The notes under the pieces: generated by a model
The model's input: the letters and a program-made list of their open reading frames with translations, nothing else
Database searches by the model: none
Told to the model about the DNA's origin: nothing
Program-made: the position numbers and the translations under genes
NCBI GenBank assembly: GCA_030695565.1
Contig: JAUYRZ010000035.1
Span: 31,549-95,548, forward strand
DNA length: 64,000 nucleotides
From: Archangium sp.
GTDB lineage: Bacteria; Myxococcota; Myxococcia; Myxococcales; Myxococcaceae
Reading direction: 5' to 3'
Shown: positions 43,745 to 53,299 of the stretch, piece after piece
Numbering within the stretch: position 1 is the stretch's first letter
How the letters are laid out: each line of letters begins with the position of its first letter

Positions 43745-46126
43745 TCAGGGCCCATCTCCAGCCCGCGGGAGTTCAGTGAGGATGCGCTCGAGTTTCCCGT
43801 CGGCGCCGTAGAGCAGCGTGGTGGGGAAGTTGAGCTGGCCGTTGATCGAGAGCGCTTCACCCACGAACGACGGCAGCGGCAGCACCGGGAACGCGTAGCC
43901 CAACTGCTTCGCGATGCGCTGCGCGTCGGCCAGCGAACTCGCCACACCCAATCCACGCACGTCGTATCGACCGCTCTTCATCAACGCGTTGAGCGCAGGC
44001 GCTTCCTTCTTGCAGGGCGCGCAGCCCGCGAGGAACAGCGTCACCAGCGTCGGCTTGCCCACCGGAAGGTCGAGCGCGTCGAGGGTTATGGGGAAGCGAG
44101 GCGGCTCGACTTGGGTCCGCGCAGCGAAAGGAACACTGAGCACCTTCCCAGTCGCCTCGCTCAACGTGGAGGTGTTGCCCGCGGGAACCATGAAGCGCTG
44201 TCGCTTGCCGCTGCGCCACGTCACGTCGACCTGCGCCGTCTTGGCGGCCCCTACGCCACGCACCAGCTCAGGCGGTACGGACGACGCGAAGCCTCGGTTG
44301 AGCAGAATTTCTTCAGCACGCCCATCGATGCGGGCCGTCACGTTCGCTGCGTCACGTACGCCGCTCGCCGGCGTGAAGCGCAACCGCACCGCCTGACCAG
44401 TCTCGCCGTCATTGCGGAAGAGCTGCAGCCGCGGCGTGTTGCGGTTGAGCATCAGCAGGTCGACGTCACCGTCATCATCGAGATCGCTGGCGATGAGGCT
44501 GCGGCCGTCGCTGCGCGAATCGAACCCTTCCGTCCACGCGCACTCTTCACTGGCGCCAGTGCGCGACAGCCAGAGCTTCTTGGGCTCCCAGCCAGAGAAG
44601 GATTGGGTGGCCCCTCCGAGCAAGGACGGGCTGTATTCCGACCTCGCGTCGGCCATCTGCTTGCCCGCTTGCGCCACGACCTGGCGCCAGAATTCGCTTC
44701 AACTGTCTTTTCGATTGGGATGACTCAAGTAGCCATTGGCCACCGCCACATCGAGCCGCCCATCGTTGTCGAAGTCGGTCATCACGCTGCCGAAGGCCCA
44801 GAGGCCGCGGTTCACGCCGGTCGGCTCGGCCTGTTCGTCGAAGCCGCCATCGCGCGAGAGATACAGGGTGTTGCCGCGCGCGAACTTCTTCACCGTGCCC
44901 ATCAGCTCGGGCGGGAGCCCCTTCGCGCTGGCGATCACCCGGGTGCCCGCCTTGGAGAACATGTTCGAGATGTAGAGATCAGGCTGGCCATCGCCGTCGA
45001 AGTCGGCCACGTCGGCGCTCATGCCGTTGCCAGGATCGTTCAAGCCGCTGCTGGCTGCGACGTTCATCGCGCCGCCGTCTGCCTCGAAGCGCCAGAGGTC
45101 GTTCGAGCCGTAGTCGTTCGCCACGTAGAGCTGCGGGCGACCCTGGGCGAGCAGATCCGCCGCCACGGCCGAGAGCGTCCAGCGTTTGGGGAAGGCGACC
45201 TCTTGATGCCAGCGGGTGAAGGCGAGCGTGCCGTCACCACGGAAGAGCTGAAGCGGGAAGCCGTTGGCGGCCTCGAGTGGATTGGTGGGCGAGCCCTCGA
45301 GTGGATACGGGAGCAGCACGACGTCGAGGTGCCCGTCTTGATCGAGATCGGCGGTGATGGCCGAGTGCCACTGCCCTGCTTCTCCCACCGTGCCGGCGAG
45401 CGCGAACGTTCCGTTCTCGTTGCGGAAGAGCTCGGTAGGGCCGGGGTGATGGGTGACCAGCAGATCAGCGTCGCCGTCGTCATCGAAGTCGGCGGCGGTG
45501 ATGGAGGAGGTCCACATCTTCGGGTGCCCGGTGCTGATGACCGTCGAGGTGAAGTGGAGCGGCTGGTCTTGCGTGAAGACGACCACGTCGGTGCCGTCGG
45601 TCGCAGCCACGTCGAGGCGGCCATCACCGTTCAAGTCGCGCACGGCCAGTCCACCGAGAAGCAGATGGCCGGTGCGTGAGGTGGGAAACTGCAGTCCACT
45701 CTCCGCGGCGACATCCGAGAAGCGCGCGGCAGGGCGGCGCACCACGTCACGGCGCGCGTCGTCGAAGCGGGTGAAGGTCCAACCGCTGGGCTTCAAGGTG
45801 AGCGTGGCGTCGGCTTCTCCGCGCTCGGTGACGCGTTCGCCTTCGGTGGTGAGCCCGTCGAACTCCCAGAGGATACGGGCGGTCTTCTGTTTCGCGGGGC
45901 CGGAGAGGGCGAGCGCTCGGAAGGAACAGGTGCGCACCAGGCGCAGCAGCTTCGGCTCGACCAGTGAGGGTGGCTCGACGTGGGTCTTCGGCGCGCGGCC
46001 ACCGGAGGCTTTGAGTGCTCTGCAGAGGCCGTCGAAGCGCGCTTCGAGTGCGTCGTTGAGTTCTTCCTGTGCGTCGAGCTGCGCGATGTTGGGTGACGCG
46101 GCGAGGATCAACGCGAGAACGAGCAC
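43745..46126 (-). CDS. FG-GAP/VCBS-ASPIC/UnbV (CRTAC1-like) protein with C-terminal TlpA-like thioredoxin domain; contains an in-frame UGA at 44699-44701 (candidate selenocysteine)
   Basis: ORFs 44699-46126 and 43745-44677 share a frame, separated only by TGA: ...LSHPNRKDS-U-SEFWRQVVAQAG...; DVADFDGDGQPDLYISNMF repeats; LAGCAPCKKEAP CxxC. Confidence 0.75.
44671..44698 (-). promoter_or_regulatory. Candidate bacterial SECIS hairpin immediately 3' of the in-frame UGA
   Basis: Minus-strand UGA-AGCGAAUUCUG-GCGCCA-GGUCG-UGGCGC; 6-bp perfect stem, 5-nt loop starting GG, loop 17 nt after UGA. Confidence 0.5.
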
Positions 46127-46178
46127 GGTGTGAAATGTAGCTCACTCTTGCTTCAGGGAAGGCGGCCGGTTCTGTCGC

Positions 46179-46340
46179 ATGGCTCCGGAGGAACTCGGTG
46201 CACTCGTGGTCTGCGAGAGCGAGGGGCACGTCCGGTTCGTGCACGCGGACGGGCCCAGCAAACCCTCCTTCATTCACCAGCCCACCCTGAACGATTGGTT
46301 CACGAGCCTCTTCTTCGCTACCTCACACCCCGCGCGGTAG
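46179..46340 (+). CDS. Small hypothetical protein
   Basis: MAPEELGALVVCESEGHVRFVHADGPSKPSFIHQPTLNDWFTSLFFATSHPAR*. Confidence 0.35.
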   Translation: MAPEELGALVVCESEGHVRFVHADGPSKPSFIHQPTLNDWFTSLFFATSHPAR

Positions 46341-46353
46341 GTTCGCCCGCTCA

Positions 46354-48147
46354 ATGCAGCCGGTGCTGGTGGAAGCAACGTTCCCGATGAAAGCGGCACC
46401 CGAGCTGGTGTGGCCCTTCATCGCGGACACCGATCGAATGAACCGGCGCCTGGGTCTGAGCGGCGTGAAGTACACCCCCCTCAACGAGTCGGCCCGCACC
46501 GCTGCGCGCGTGGTGGGTGAGACGAAGCTGGGCGGCTTCAACACCCGCTACGAAGAACAACCCTGGGAGTGGACGTGGACGCGCGGCCTGTCGGTGCGTC
46601 GCGATTTTCAAGGCAGCCCCATCGCGTGGCTGACGGTGAGCTGGCGCATGGAGCCCTCGGATGGCGGCTCGCTGCTCCACGTTCGCCTCGAGGCCCTGCC
46701 CCGCTCGCTGGTGATGCGGCCGGTGGTGTGGCTCAACCTGAAGCAGAGCGCGAACGGCTTCGGCGCGCTCGCCACCGAGATCGATCGCCACCTGGCCAGC
46801 GGCGCACCGAGCCCTTTTCTCGGCCCACGCACCCGCGCCAACACCGGCCCGCTCGAGGCCGCGCTCGCCGAGCTGGGGCGGCTGGGCGTCCGCCAAGGCC
46901 TGCTCGAGCACCTGCGCACGCTGGTGGAAGATTCGTCCGACGCCGACTGCGTGAAGTTCAGGCCCTTCGAGCTGGCCGAGCTGTGGGGTGAAGATCGCCG
47001 CGAGGTGCTCATCGCCTTCTTGAACTCGGTGCCCGCGGGCCTGATGGAGATGCGCTGGTCGCTGGTCTGCCCCAGCTGCCGCACCTCGGCCGCCGAAGTG
47101 CCCACGCTGGAGGACATCTCGGCCGAAGGTCACTGCAACCAGTGCGACATCAGCTTCGAGGCCGAGCTCGATCGCGCGGTCGAGGCGGGTTTCCGCCCGG
47201 CCACCGGCGTGCGTGAAGTGCCGCCGCTGATGTTCTGTGCCGCGGGGCCCGCGCGCACGCCGCACGTGCTGGTGCAGGTCAATCTGCCGGTGAACGAGCC
47301 GAAGGTGGTGCTCGCGCCGCCGCAGCCCGGGCAGTACGGCCTGTTCGCCCGCGGCGGTTCGCGCGCGCGCCTCGACGTCGAGATGAACGGCCCCACCGAG
47401 GCCACCATCGCCATCGGGAAAGACGGCTTCACGCCCGCAAGCGTCGCGCTCGCGCCCTGGGGCACGCTGCACGTGATCAACCAGTCGGGCGATCCACGGC
47501 ACCTCAAGATCGAACGGCAGGAGTACGCCTCGCGCGCGGTGACGGCGCACTACCTCACCACCGTCGCCGAGTTCCGCGCGCTGTTCTCGAAGGACCTGCT
47601 CAAGCGCGGCACTCCGCTCAAGGTCTCCCGCGTCTCGTTGCTCTTCACCGACCTCACCGGCTCGACCGCGCTCTACGCGAGCGTGGGTGACGCCGCCGCC
47701 TTCCGCTTCGTCGACGATCACTTCGACGTGCTCCGCGGCGCGGTGACGGCAGCCGGTGGCACGGTGGTCAAGACGATGGGTGACGCGGTGATGGCGGCCT
47801 TCGTCGACGACGCCACCTGCGCGCGCGCCGCCTTCGCGTGTCTGACCGCGTTCGACGAGTTCCGCAAGAAGACCACCCACGCCGAGGTGACCCAGATCAA
47901 ATTGGGCATCCACGGAGGCCCTTGTTACGTGGTCACCGCGAACGGCCTGCTCGACTTCTTCGGTCAGACCGTCAACGTCGCGGCGCGCCTGCAGGGCCTG
48001 GCCGACGCCGGCGAAGTGGTGCTCGAGGCCGAGGCGTTCTCGCGGCTCGCTCCTGAGCTGCGCACCGGACTGAAGGTCTCCGAGCCCTTCCAGGCCCGGG
48101 TGAAGGGCGTCACCGAACCGCTCACCCTGGTGCGCGTCAAGCTCTGA
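46354..48147 (+). CDS. Class III adenylate/guanylate cyclase with N-terminal SRPBCC/START-like and DUF5939-like regions
   Basis: C-terminal LLFTDLTGSTALYASVGDAAAFRFVDDHFDVLRGAVTAAGGTVVKTMGDAVMAAF...GQTVNVAARLQGLAD. Confidence 0.87.
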   Translation: MQPVLVEATFPMKAAPELVWPFIADTDRMNRRLGLSGVKYTPLNESARTAARVVGETKLGGFNTRYEEQPWEWTWTRGLSVRRDFQGSPIAWLTVSWRMEPSDGGSLLHVRLEALPRSLVMRPVVWLNLKQSANGFGALATEIDRHLASGAPSPFLGPRTRANTGPLEAALAELGRLGVRQGLLEHLRTLVEDSSDADCVKFRPFELAELWGEDRREVLIAFLNSVPAGLMEMRWSLVCPSCRTSAAEVPTLEDISAEGHCNQCDISFEAELDRAVEAGFRPATGVREVPPLMFCAAGPARTPHVLVQVNLPVNEPKVVLAPPQPGQYGLFARGGSRARLDVEMNGPTEATIAIGKDGFTPASVALAPWGTLHVINQSGDPRHLKIERQEYASRAVTAHYLTTVAEFRALFSKDLLKRGTPLKVSRVSLLFTDLTGSTALYASVGDAAAFRFVDDHFDVLRGAVTAAGGTVVKTMGDAVMAAFVDDATCARAAFACLTAFDEFRKKTTHAEVTQIKLGIHGGPCYVVTANGLLDFFGQTVNVAARLQGLADAGEVVLEAEAFSRLAPELRTGLKVSEPFQARVKGVTEPLTLVRVKL

Positions 48148-48151
48148 AACT

Positions 48152-48598
48152 TCAGCGTCTCGTCGCTGCCAGGGTGAGGAGAAAGTTCTCCACCGTGCTG
48201 CCGCCACCGGAGCACTCCGTCTTCACCTTGCCGCGCGCGGTGGCCTCGAGTGATTCACCGCTGCGCGTGGCCGAGCCGTCATCGAGCGTGACCTGCCGGG
48301 TGCAGCCATCGCCGGGCGCAGCGCCGAGCTCCAACGTGGTGGGGCCCTTGAAGGTGACCGCGCTCGCGTCGATGGTCGCCGCCGTGAGGGTGGCGGTGAA
48401 GGCGACCGCGGGAGAACCCAGCGCATCGGTGGTCGCCTCGAACCGCGCGCCATCGGAGACGGTGAGCGTGCCGGTGAACGCGAGCGGTTGACGGCCGGTG
48501 TTCACGCTGCCGCTGCCAGCCCACGTGCCTTTCCAGCCGGTCAGGTCGGGGCCACACGCACACAGTGAAAACACCGAGAGAAGGAGCAGGCGCTTCAT
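48152..48598 (-). CDS. Putative lipoprotein
   Basis: MKRLLLLSVFSLCACGPDLTGWKGTWAGSGSVNTGRQPLAFTGTLTVSDG. Confidence 0.65.
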   Translation of the reverse strand: MKRLLLLSVFSLCACGPDLTGWKGTWAGSGSVNTGRQPLAFTGTLTVSDGARFEATTDALGSPAVAFTATLTAATIDASAVTFKGPTTLELGAAPGDGCTRQVTLDDGSATRSGESLEATARGKVKTECSGGGSTVENFLLTLAATRR

Positions 48599-48641
48599 GG
48601 GGCGCGCGTAGCACGAAGCCCAGGTCTGGTAGAAAGGCGCG

Positions 48642-49124
48642 ATGCGAATCTTCCTGACCTTGATCCTCTGCGCAGCGACCAGTGCTCTCGCCATCGCCAA
48701 GGGCGGCAAGCTGTACATCAAGACGAAGGACGCAGCGCTGATGAAGCAGCCCAACGCCAAGTCGGTGGCGATCGCCCGGCTGCAGCCCGGCACCCAGGTC
48801 ATCTGGAATGGCCCCAGCGAGAAGGACAAGAGCTGGCACGAGGTCAGCGTCGACGGGAAGAAGGGCTTCGTGAAGATGCAAGACCTCTCGCCCAACCAAC
48901 CGCAGAGTGAGCTCGACACCACCACCGGCAAGCCGATGAGCGCCGAGGCCTTCGCGAGCAGCGGTGCGTCGGTCGGGTGTCGCTTCGGCGCGTCGACGAG
49001 CGTCTACAAGACCAACTCCGCGACCGAAGCGGCCGCCGCCGAGCTCATCTACGTGGAGGAGCTCAACAAGGCGAAGGCGACCCCCGAGGCGATCCTGGCG
49101 AAGCACAAAGAGCTGCACCCCTGA
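48642..49124 (+). CDS. Secreted SH3-like domain protein
   Basis: MRIFLTLILCAATSALAIAKGGKLYIKTKDAALMKQPNAKSVAIARLQPGTQVIWNGPSEKDKSWHEVSVDGKKGFV. Confidence 0.75.
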   Translation: MRIFLTLILCAATSALAIAKGGKLYIKTKDAALMKQPNAKSVAIARLQPGTQVIWNGPSEKDKSWHEVSVDGKKGFVKMQDLSPNQPQSELDTTTGKPMSAEAFASSGASVGCRFGASTSVYKTNSATEAAAAELIYVEELNKAKATPEAILAKHKELHP

Positions 49125-49283
49125 GCGCTTGAAGGAACTCCACCCGGGCGGGGATGGTCACCGACATGCCGAGCTCGATTTGGTGGCGAAGGGCAAGCCA
49201 GCTCCGTAGGCCCCCGAGAAGAGGGTCAGGTCGGAAACGAAGCGCGGTCAACGCCGTCCGGGCCTCTCCGGTATGGTCGACGC

Positions 49284-50534
49284 ATGGCGATCGACCTCAA
49301 AGCGATGCTCCTGCACGCTGGGGAACTTCAGCGCGCGACCACGCTCGGCGAGCTGCTGCAGGTCACCCATGCCGCCGTCAGATCCCACACCCGCTACGTG
49401 CACTCCTGGCTGGCCGTGGTCGACAGCGACGATCCCGGCTTCATGTACTTCGTCAACGTGACCGGCTCGCAGGAGGCGCTGGTGCTCGCCACCTGCCCCC
49501 GTCTCTCCGTCGCCGACGACGTGTTGGTCCAGGAGATCCTCGAGAGCGGCGAGCCGGTGGTGGTCGTCGAAGCGGCCGAAGATCCCCGCACCGACAAGCA
49601 AATCGTCGCCCTGCTGAAGAACCGCACGCTGGTCAACGTGGCCATGGCGGTGGGCACCGAGCGCATGGGCACCTTCGGCGTGGGCACCTACGGCGACGAA
49701 GGCGTGATGGTGCCCACCGAGACCGAACTGGAGTGGCTGGTGGTGTTCGCCACCCAGCTCGCTTCGGCGGTGGTGCGGCTCAACCTGCTCGCGCGTCAGG
49801 AACAAGACACGGCGGCGCGGGTGAAGCTGGAGCGCCACCTCGAGGCCCTGCAACGCGTCGAGCTGATGGGCGTGCTCGCCGCGGGCGTGGCGCACGATCT
49901 CAACAACTACCTGCAGGTCATTCACGGCAACCTCACCTCGCTCGAGCCCCGCACCCGGGAAGACGCGGAGACGTTCGAAGACATGCTGCACGCCACCACC
50001 AAGGCCAGCGAAGTGGCGCGGCAGCTGTTGTCGCTGGGGCGCTCCGCTTCGTTGAAGCAGGGTCTCGATCTCAACCGGCGCGTGGAGAGCACCCTCAAGC
50101 TGGTGCGCTCCGCCATTCCCCGCGGGGTGACGGTGTCTCACGACGCGGGCCAGGTGCCGCCGGTGGAAGGTGATCCGGTGCAGATCGATCAAGCGCTGGC
50201 CAACCTGTTGATCAACGCGCGCGACGCGGTGGGCGACACCGGAAAGATCGTGGTGGCGGTCAGCGACCAGGAGCTCCACGCCGAATTCGCCCGCAGCAAC
50301 CCCTGGGCAAAGGCCGGCCGCTACGGCCGCGTGCGCGTGCACGACGATGGGCCGGGCATTCCTCCTGAGCTGCTCGAGCGCATCTACGATCCGCTCTTCA
50401 CCACCAAGGCCACCGGTACGGGCCTGGGTCTGGCGGTGGTCTCCCGCGTGGTGCAACAGCATCGCGGCCTGCTGCACGTCGAGTCGCGCGCCGGAGCAGG
50501 CACCAGCTTCGATCTCTACCTGCCTGCGCAGTGA
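49284..50534 (+). CDS. Sensor histidine kinase with GAF-like N-terminus
   Basis: VELMGVLAAGVAHDLNNYLQVIHGNL, VRVHDDGPGIPPELLERIYDPLFTTKATGTGLGLAVVSRVVQQH. Confidence 0.9.
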   Translation: MAIDLKAMLLHAGELQRATTLGELLQVTHAAVRSHTRYVHSWLAVVDSDDPGFMYFVNVTGSQEALVLATCPRLSVADDVLVQEILESGEPVVVVEAAEDPRTDKQIVALLKNRTLVNVAMAVGTERMGTFGVGTYGDEGVMVPTETELEWLVVFATQLASAVVRLNLLARQEQDTAARVKLERHLEALQRVELMGVLAAGVAHDLNNYLQVIHGNLTSLEPRTREDAETFEDMLHATTKASEVARQLLSLGRSASLKQGLDLNRRVESTLKLVRSAIPRGVTVSHDAGQVPPVEGDPVQIDQALANLLINARDAVGDTGKIVVAVSDQELHAEFARSNPWAKAGRYGRVRVHDDGPGIPPELLERIYDPLFTTKATGTGLGLAVVSRVVQQHRGLLHVESRAGAGTSFDLYLPAQ

Positions 50535-50578
50535 CGCCGCCGAAACCTTCCTGCCCAGCGGGTGCTACGAACCGGCGC

Positions 50579-50923
50579 ATGAAACGCGCGGTGCTGCTGC
50601 TGATGGTCTTGTGTGGCTGCGACCCCGAGGTGGAGATCGTCGGCAAGGTGCTGGCGGGTGACGGCGGTATTCCCGCGGCCACCAGGGTCGAGCTCACCTG
50701 CACCGGGGGCGCCCAGCTCGCGGTGCCCCACTCGGTGCAGACCGACAGCCAGGGCCGCTTCGCCCTCAAAGGCAGAGGCTGTCTGCCGTCGTCGTGCGTG
50801 CTCTCCAGCGGCGCGGGCTTTCGGCGCACCGAACAGAACCTGATGGAGTGGTGCACCAAGAGCGCTCCGAGTTGTCCCGCGGGCAGCTGCATCGCCGCTT
50901 CGGTCACCCTGGTGTTGCCCTGA
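50579..50923 (+). CDS. Small putative lipoprotein
   Basis: MKRAVLLLMVLCGCDPEVEIVGKVLAGDGGIPAATRVELTCTGGAQ. Confidence 0.6.
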   Translation: MKRAVLLLMVLCGCDPEVEIVGKVLAGDGGIPAATRVELTCTGGAQLAVPHSVQTDSQGRFALKGRGCLPSSCVLSSGAGFRRTEQNLMEWCTKSAPSCPAGSCIAASVTLVLP

Positions 50924-50964
50924 AATGAGTGAGGGCGAAGGCAAACGCCCGCATGAAAGAAAAC

Positions 50965-50992
50965 GGGCCCGCGAGGTCACCCCCGCGGGCCC
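50965..50992 (-). terminator. Rho-independent terminator for the 51016-53151 gene
   Basis: GGGCCCGCG-aggtcacccc-CGCGGGCCC stem, followed on the minus strand by GTTTTCTTT. Confidence 0.75.
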
Positions 50993-51015
50993 GGCGAAGA
51001 GTGCGCCCGGTCGGC

Positions 51016-53151
51016 TTACTCTTCCTGGTACCGATTGAAACGAGTGGTCGCGATGGGCGCCGAGAGGTTGGCCACGTTCGCCACGCGGATGCCCGAGTCG
51101 CTGATGGCGTAGACGAAGTCGTCGGCCATCACGCTGCGGCGCACGTAGGGCTGCCAGTAGTAGGTCCAGCCCGCGTACTGCTGCACCTGGTACATGTCGG
51201 CCATCGAGACCGAGCCACGCGCGGTGAAGCCGAGCAGCGGATCGACCGAGTAGACCTTGAGGTCGGAGCGGAACGAGTTCCAGTAGTCGCCGCTGCCGGT
51301 GTTGCTCCAGTCGGCGAAGGGAATGGCGAGCAGCTTCTTGGCTGCGAAGTAGTTGAACGCCTTGTGCTCGTTGGCCGCCTCCGACCAGCCGTAGGCGGTG
51401 CCCACCAGCTGGGTGTGCGTCTGAACCGGGTGCGCCAGGTCGGTCACGTCGAAGATCGCCAGCTGGAGCGCGCGCGCCGACCAGTCAGGCTGCTGCCCGT
51501 TGACCGGCTCGGGCACGTAGGTGCCGATGGTGAGCAGATGCGTCGCGTCCATCGGGTGGATGTAGGTCGAGAACCCGGGGATCTTCAGCTCGGCGATCTT
51601 CCGCGGATTGGTGGGGTCGCTCAGGTCGAAGGTGAAGAGCGGGTCGACCTGGCGGAAGGTCACCACGAAGCCGCGGTCACCGATCATCCGGCTCGACATC
51701 ACGCGTTCACCTTCAGCGAGGTCAGGCGACTGGCCCACCACGTCGAGGTAGCCCGCGTTCTCACCGAGCACCGAGAGCCGGTTGGTGGTCTGCATCGTGC
51801 CCCACCAGTTGTCGGGGTTGGTGGTGTCAGGCACGCGCGTCTGAATGGTGGTCACCACGCGGAGGTGGCCCGAGGCCGCCTCGTCCATCGAGAACTGATC
51901 GACGATGTGGCCATCGACGGTGCCCGACGCCACGTAGACCGCGTTGCCCGGCTGCGTGATGTCGAACTTGTGCACGTAGGTGGTGTCGCGCTGACCGGGC
52001 GCCGGCCACCACCACCAGTGACGCGTGGCCACGTAGAGGTTGTCGGCCGACGAGTAGATTTCGCCGGGCTCTGCGAGAATCGAAGTGCGGTGGAGCGAAC
52101 TGGCGTCGAGGTCGAGGGTGACGACCGAGACCTGACCCAGGCGGGTGGGCGCGTTCACCCTGGCGAAGGCGTCGCACGCGTGCGGCACGAGGGTGGTGCC
52201 GGTGGCGGTCTTGATCTTCGCGGCAGGCACCCACTCGGCCAAGGTCTGGCTGCGAATGAGCGTCTCGTTCTGCGCGATGATCCGGTTGTACGCGGCGCGC
52301 AGGCGCGGCTTGTCGTTCCAGAGGTTCTCGTCCCAGTCGGGGCTCCACTTGAAGCCGGGCGGGAAGTTGAACGAGTCGGAGAGCACCAGCCGCACCGAGG
52401 CGCCGATCTTCCGAGCTGATTCATAATTGCCGGGCAAGAACGACTCGCGCGTCACGCGCAGGTTGGTGAGGTCAGACACGTCGACCTCGGTCACCTTCAC
52501 CGTGTTCGCATAGGAGTAGCCGCAGTGGAGGCCCAGGCAGCTCACCCCGCCGGCGTTCGAGAGCGGGTACCAGGTGTAGATGCTGGAGAAGACGACCGCT
52601 TTGTCGGTTCCATCGAGGAACATCTCGCGCGGGTAGCCTTCGATCTTCAGCGTGCCCTGCACGGCGGTCTGATCCGCCGGCCACGAGCGCACCGCGTGCA
52701 GCGTGCTGCCGGACAGCGCGAAGATGCGCGTGCCGTCGTTCTTCACGAAGTCGGCTTCATCGACGCCGGCGACCTGGTTGTTGGTGGTCGTCACGTTTGT
52801 CGGAGCGCTCTGCGCGGAGTTCGCTGAAGCAGGCGCAAGACCACCGGCGGTATCGAACTCGAGGCCTCCACGGCCCCAACCACCCCACCAACCCCAACCC
52901 GGCACGCCATCACGCGCGGCCTCGAGCTGCGTGCGCATCTGCAGCACGGCGGTGTCTTCGAGGTAGGTCTCGAGGTCCTGGCACGCAGAGCCGCCCGTGA
53001 ACGACTGGAGCGAAACGCGGTTCACCACCGAAGGAGGCTTGGGGATGTTCGACTCCGCTTCACAGCCTCCGAAGAAACCGGCCAGCCCTGCTGCGGCGGC
53101 CATGGTTCGCCATCGATTGATCCAGTTCTGCTTCATGGTGCTTCCTCCCAA
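51016..53151 (-). CDS. Secreted beta-propeller domain-containing protein
   Basis: VDEADFVKNDGTRIFALSGSTLHAVRSWPADQ; lipoprotein-like N-terminus GLAGFFGGCEAESN; ends at terminator. Confidence 0.82.
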   Translation of the reverse strand: MGGSTMKQNWINRWRTMAAAAGLAGFFGGCEAESNIPKPPSVVNRVSLQSFTGGSACQDLETYLEDTAVLQMRTQLEAARDGVPGWGWWGGWGRGGLEFDTAGGLAPASANSAQSAPTNVTTTNNQVAGVDEADFVKNDGTRIFALSGSTLHAVRSWPADQTAVQGTLKIEGYPREMFLDGTDKAVVFSSIYTWYPLSNAGGVSCLGLHCGYSYANTVKVTEVDVSDLTNLRVTRESFLPGNYESARKIGASVRLVLSDSFNFPPGFKWSPDWDENLWNDKPRLRAAYNRIIAQNETLIRSQTLAEWVPAAKIKTATGTTLVPHACDAFARVNAPTRLGQVSVVTLDLDASSLHRTSILAEPGEIYSSADNLYVATRHWWWWPAPGQRDTTYVHKFDITQPGNAVYVASGTVDGHIVDQFSMDEAASGHLRVVTTIQTRVPDTTNPDNWWGTMQTTNRLSVLGENAGYLDVVGQSPDLAEGERVMSSRMIGDRGFVVTFRQVDPLFTFDLSDPTNPRKIAELKIPGFSTYIHPMDATHLLTIGTYVPEPVNGQQPDWSARALQLAIFDVTDLAHPVQTHTQLVGTAYGWSEAANEHKAFNYFAAKKLLAIPFADWSNTGSGDYWNSFRSDLKVYSVDPLLGFTARGSVSMADMYQVQQYAGWTYYWQPYVRRSVMADDFVYAISDSGIRVANVANLSAPIATTRFNRYQEE

Positions 53152-53299
53152 AGAATTCGTGGTCCGGCCGAAAGGCAGTTGTCGGGAGGCCTCAGTGCGA
53201 GCGGTGGGCCAGCGAGTTCGGCTTTGGTTTCGATGGGTTGCGGGTGGGTGCAGCCCTCAAATCTTTGAGAGATCAGCGGGCACCCCGTGGATCTCTGGC

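Noticed and set aside
46351-48207. 618-aa antisense ORF opposite the cyclase
   Set aside because: Shadow ORF of a GC-rich gene; compositionally biased, no recognisable motifs
49125-49230. Possible coding remnant (reverse LRHQIELGMSVTIPARVEFLQALRG) and half-copy of the palindromic repeat after the SH3 gene
   Set aside because: Too short and ambiguous to assign
50929-52419. 496-aa plus-strand ORF opposite the beta-propeller gene
   Set aside because: Shadow ORF; the minus-strand gene ends at a well-formed terminator
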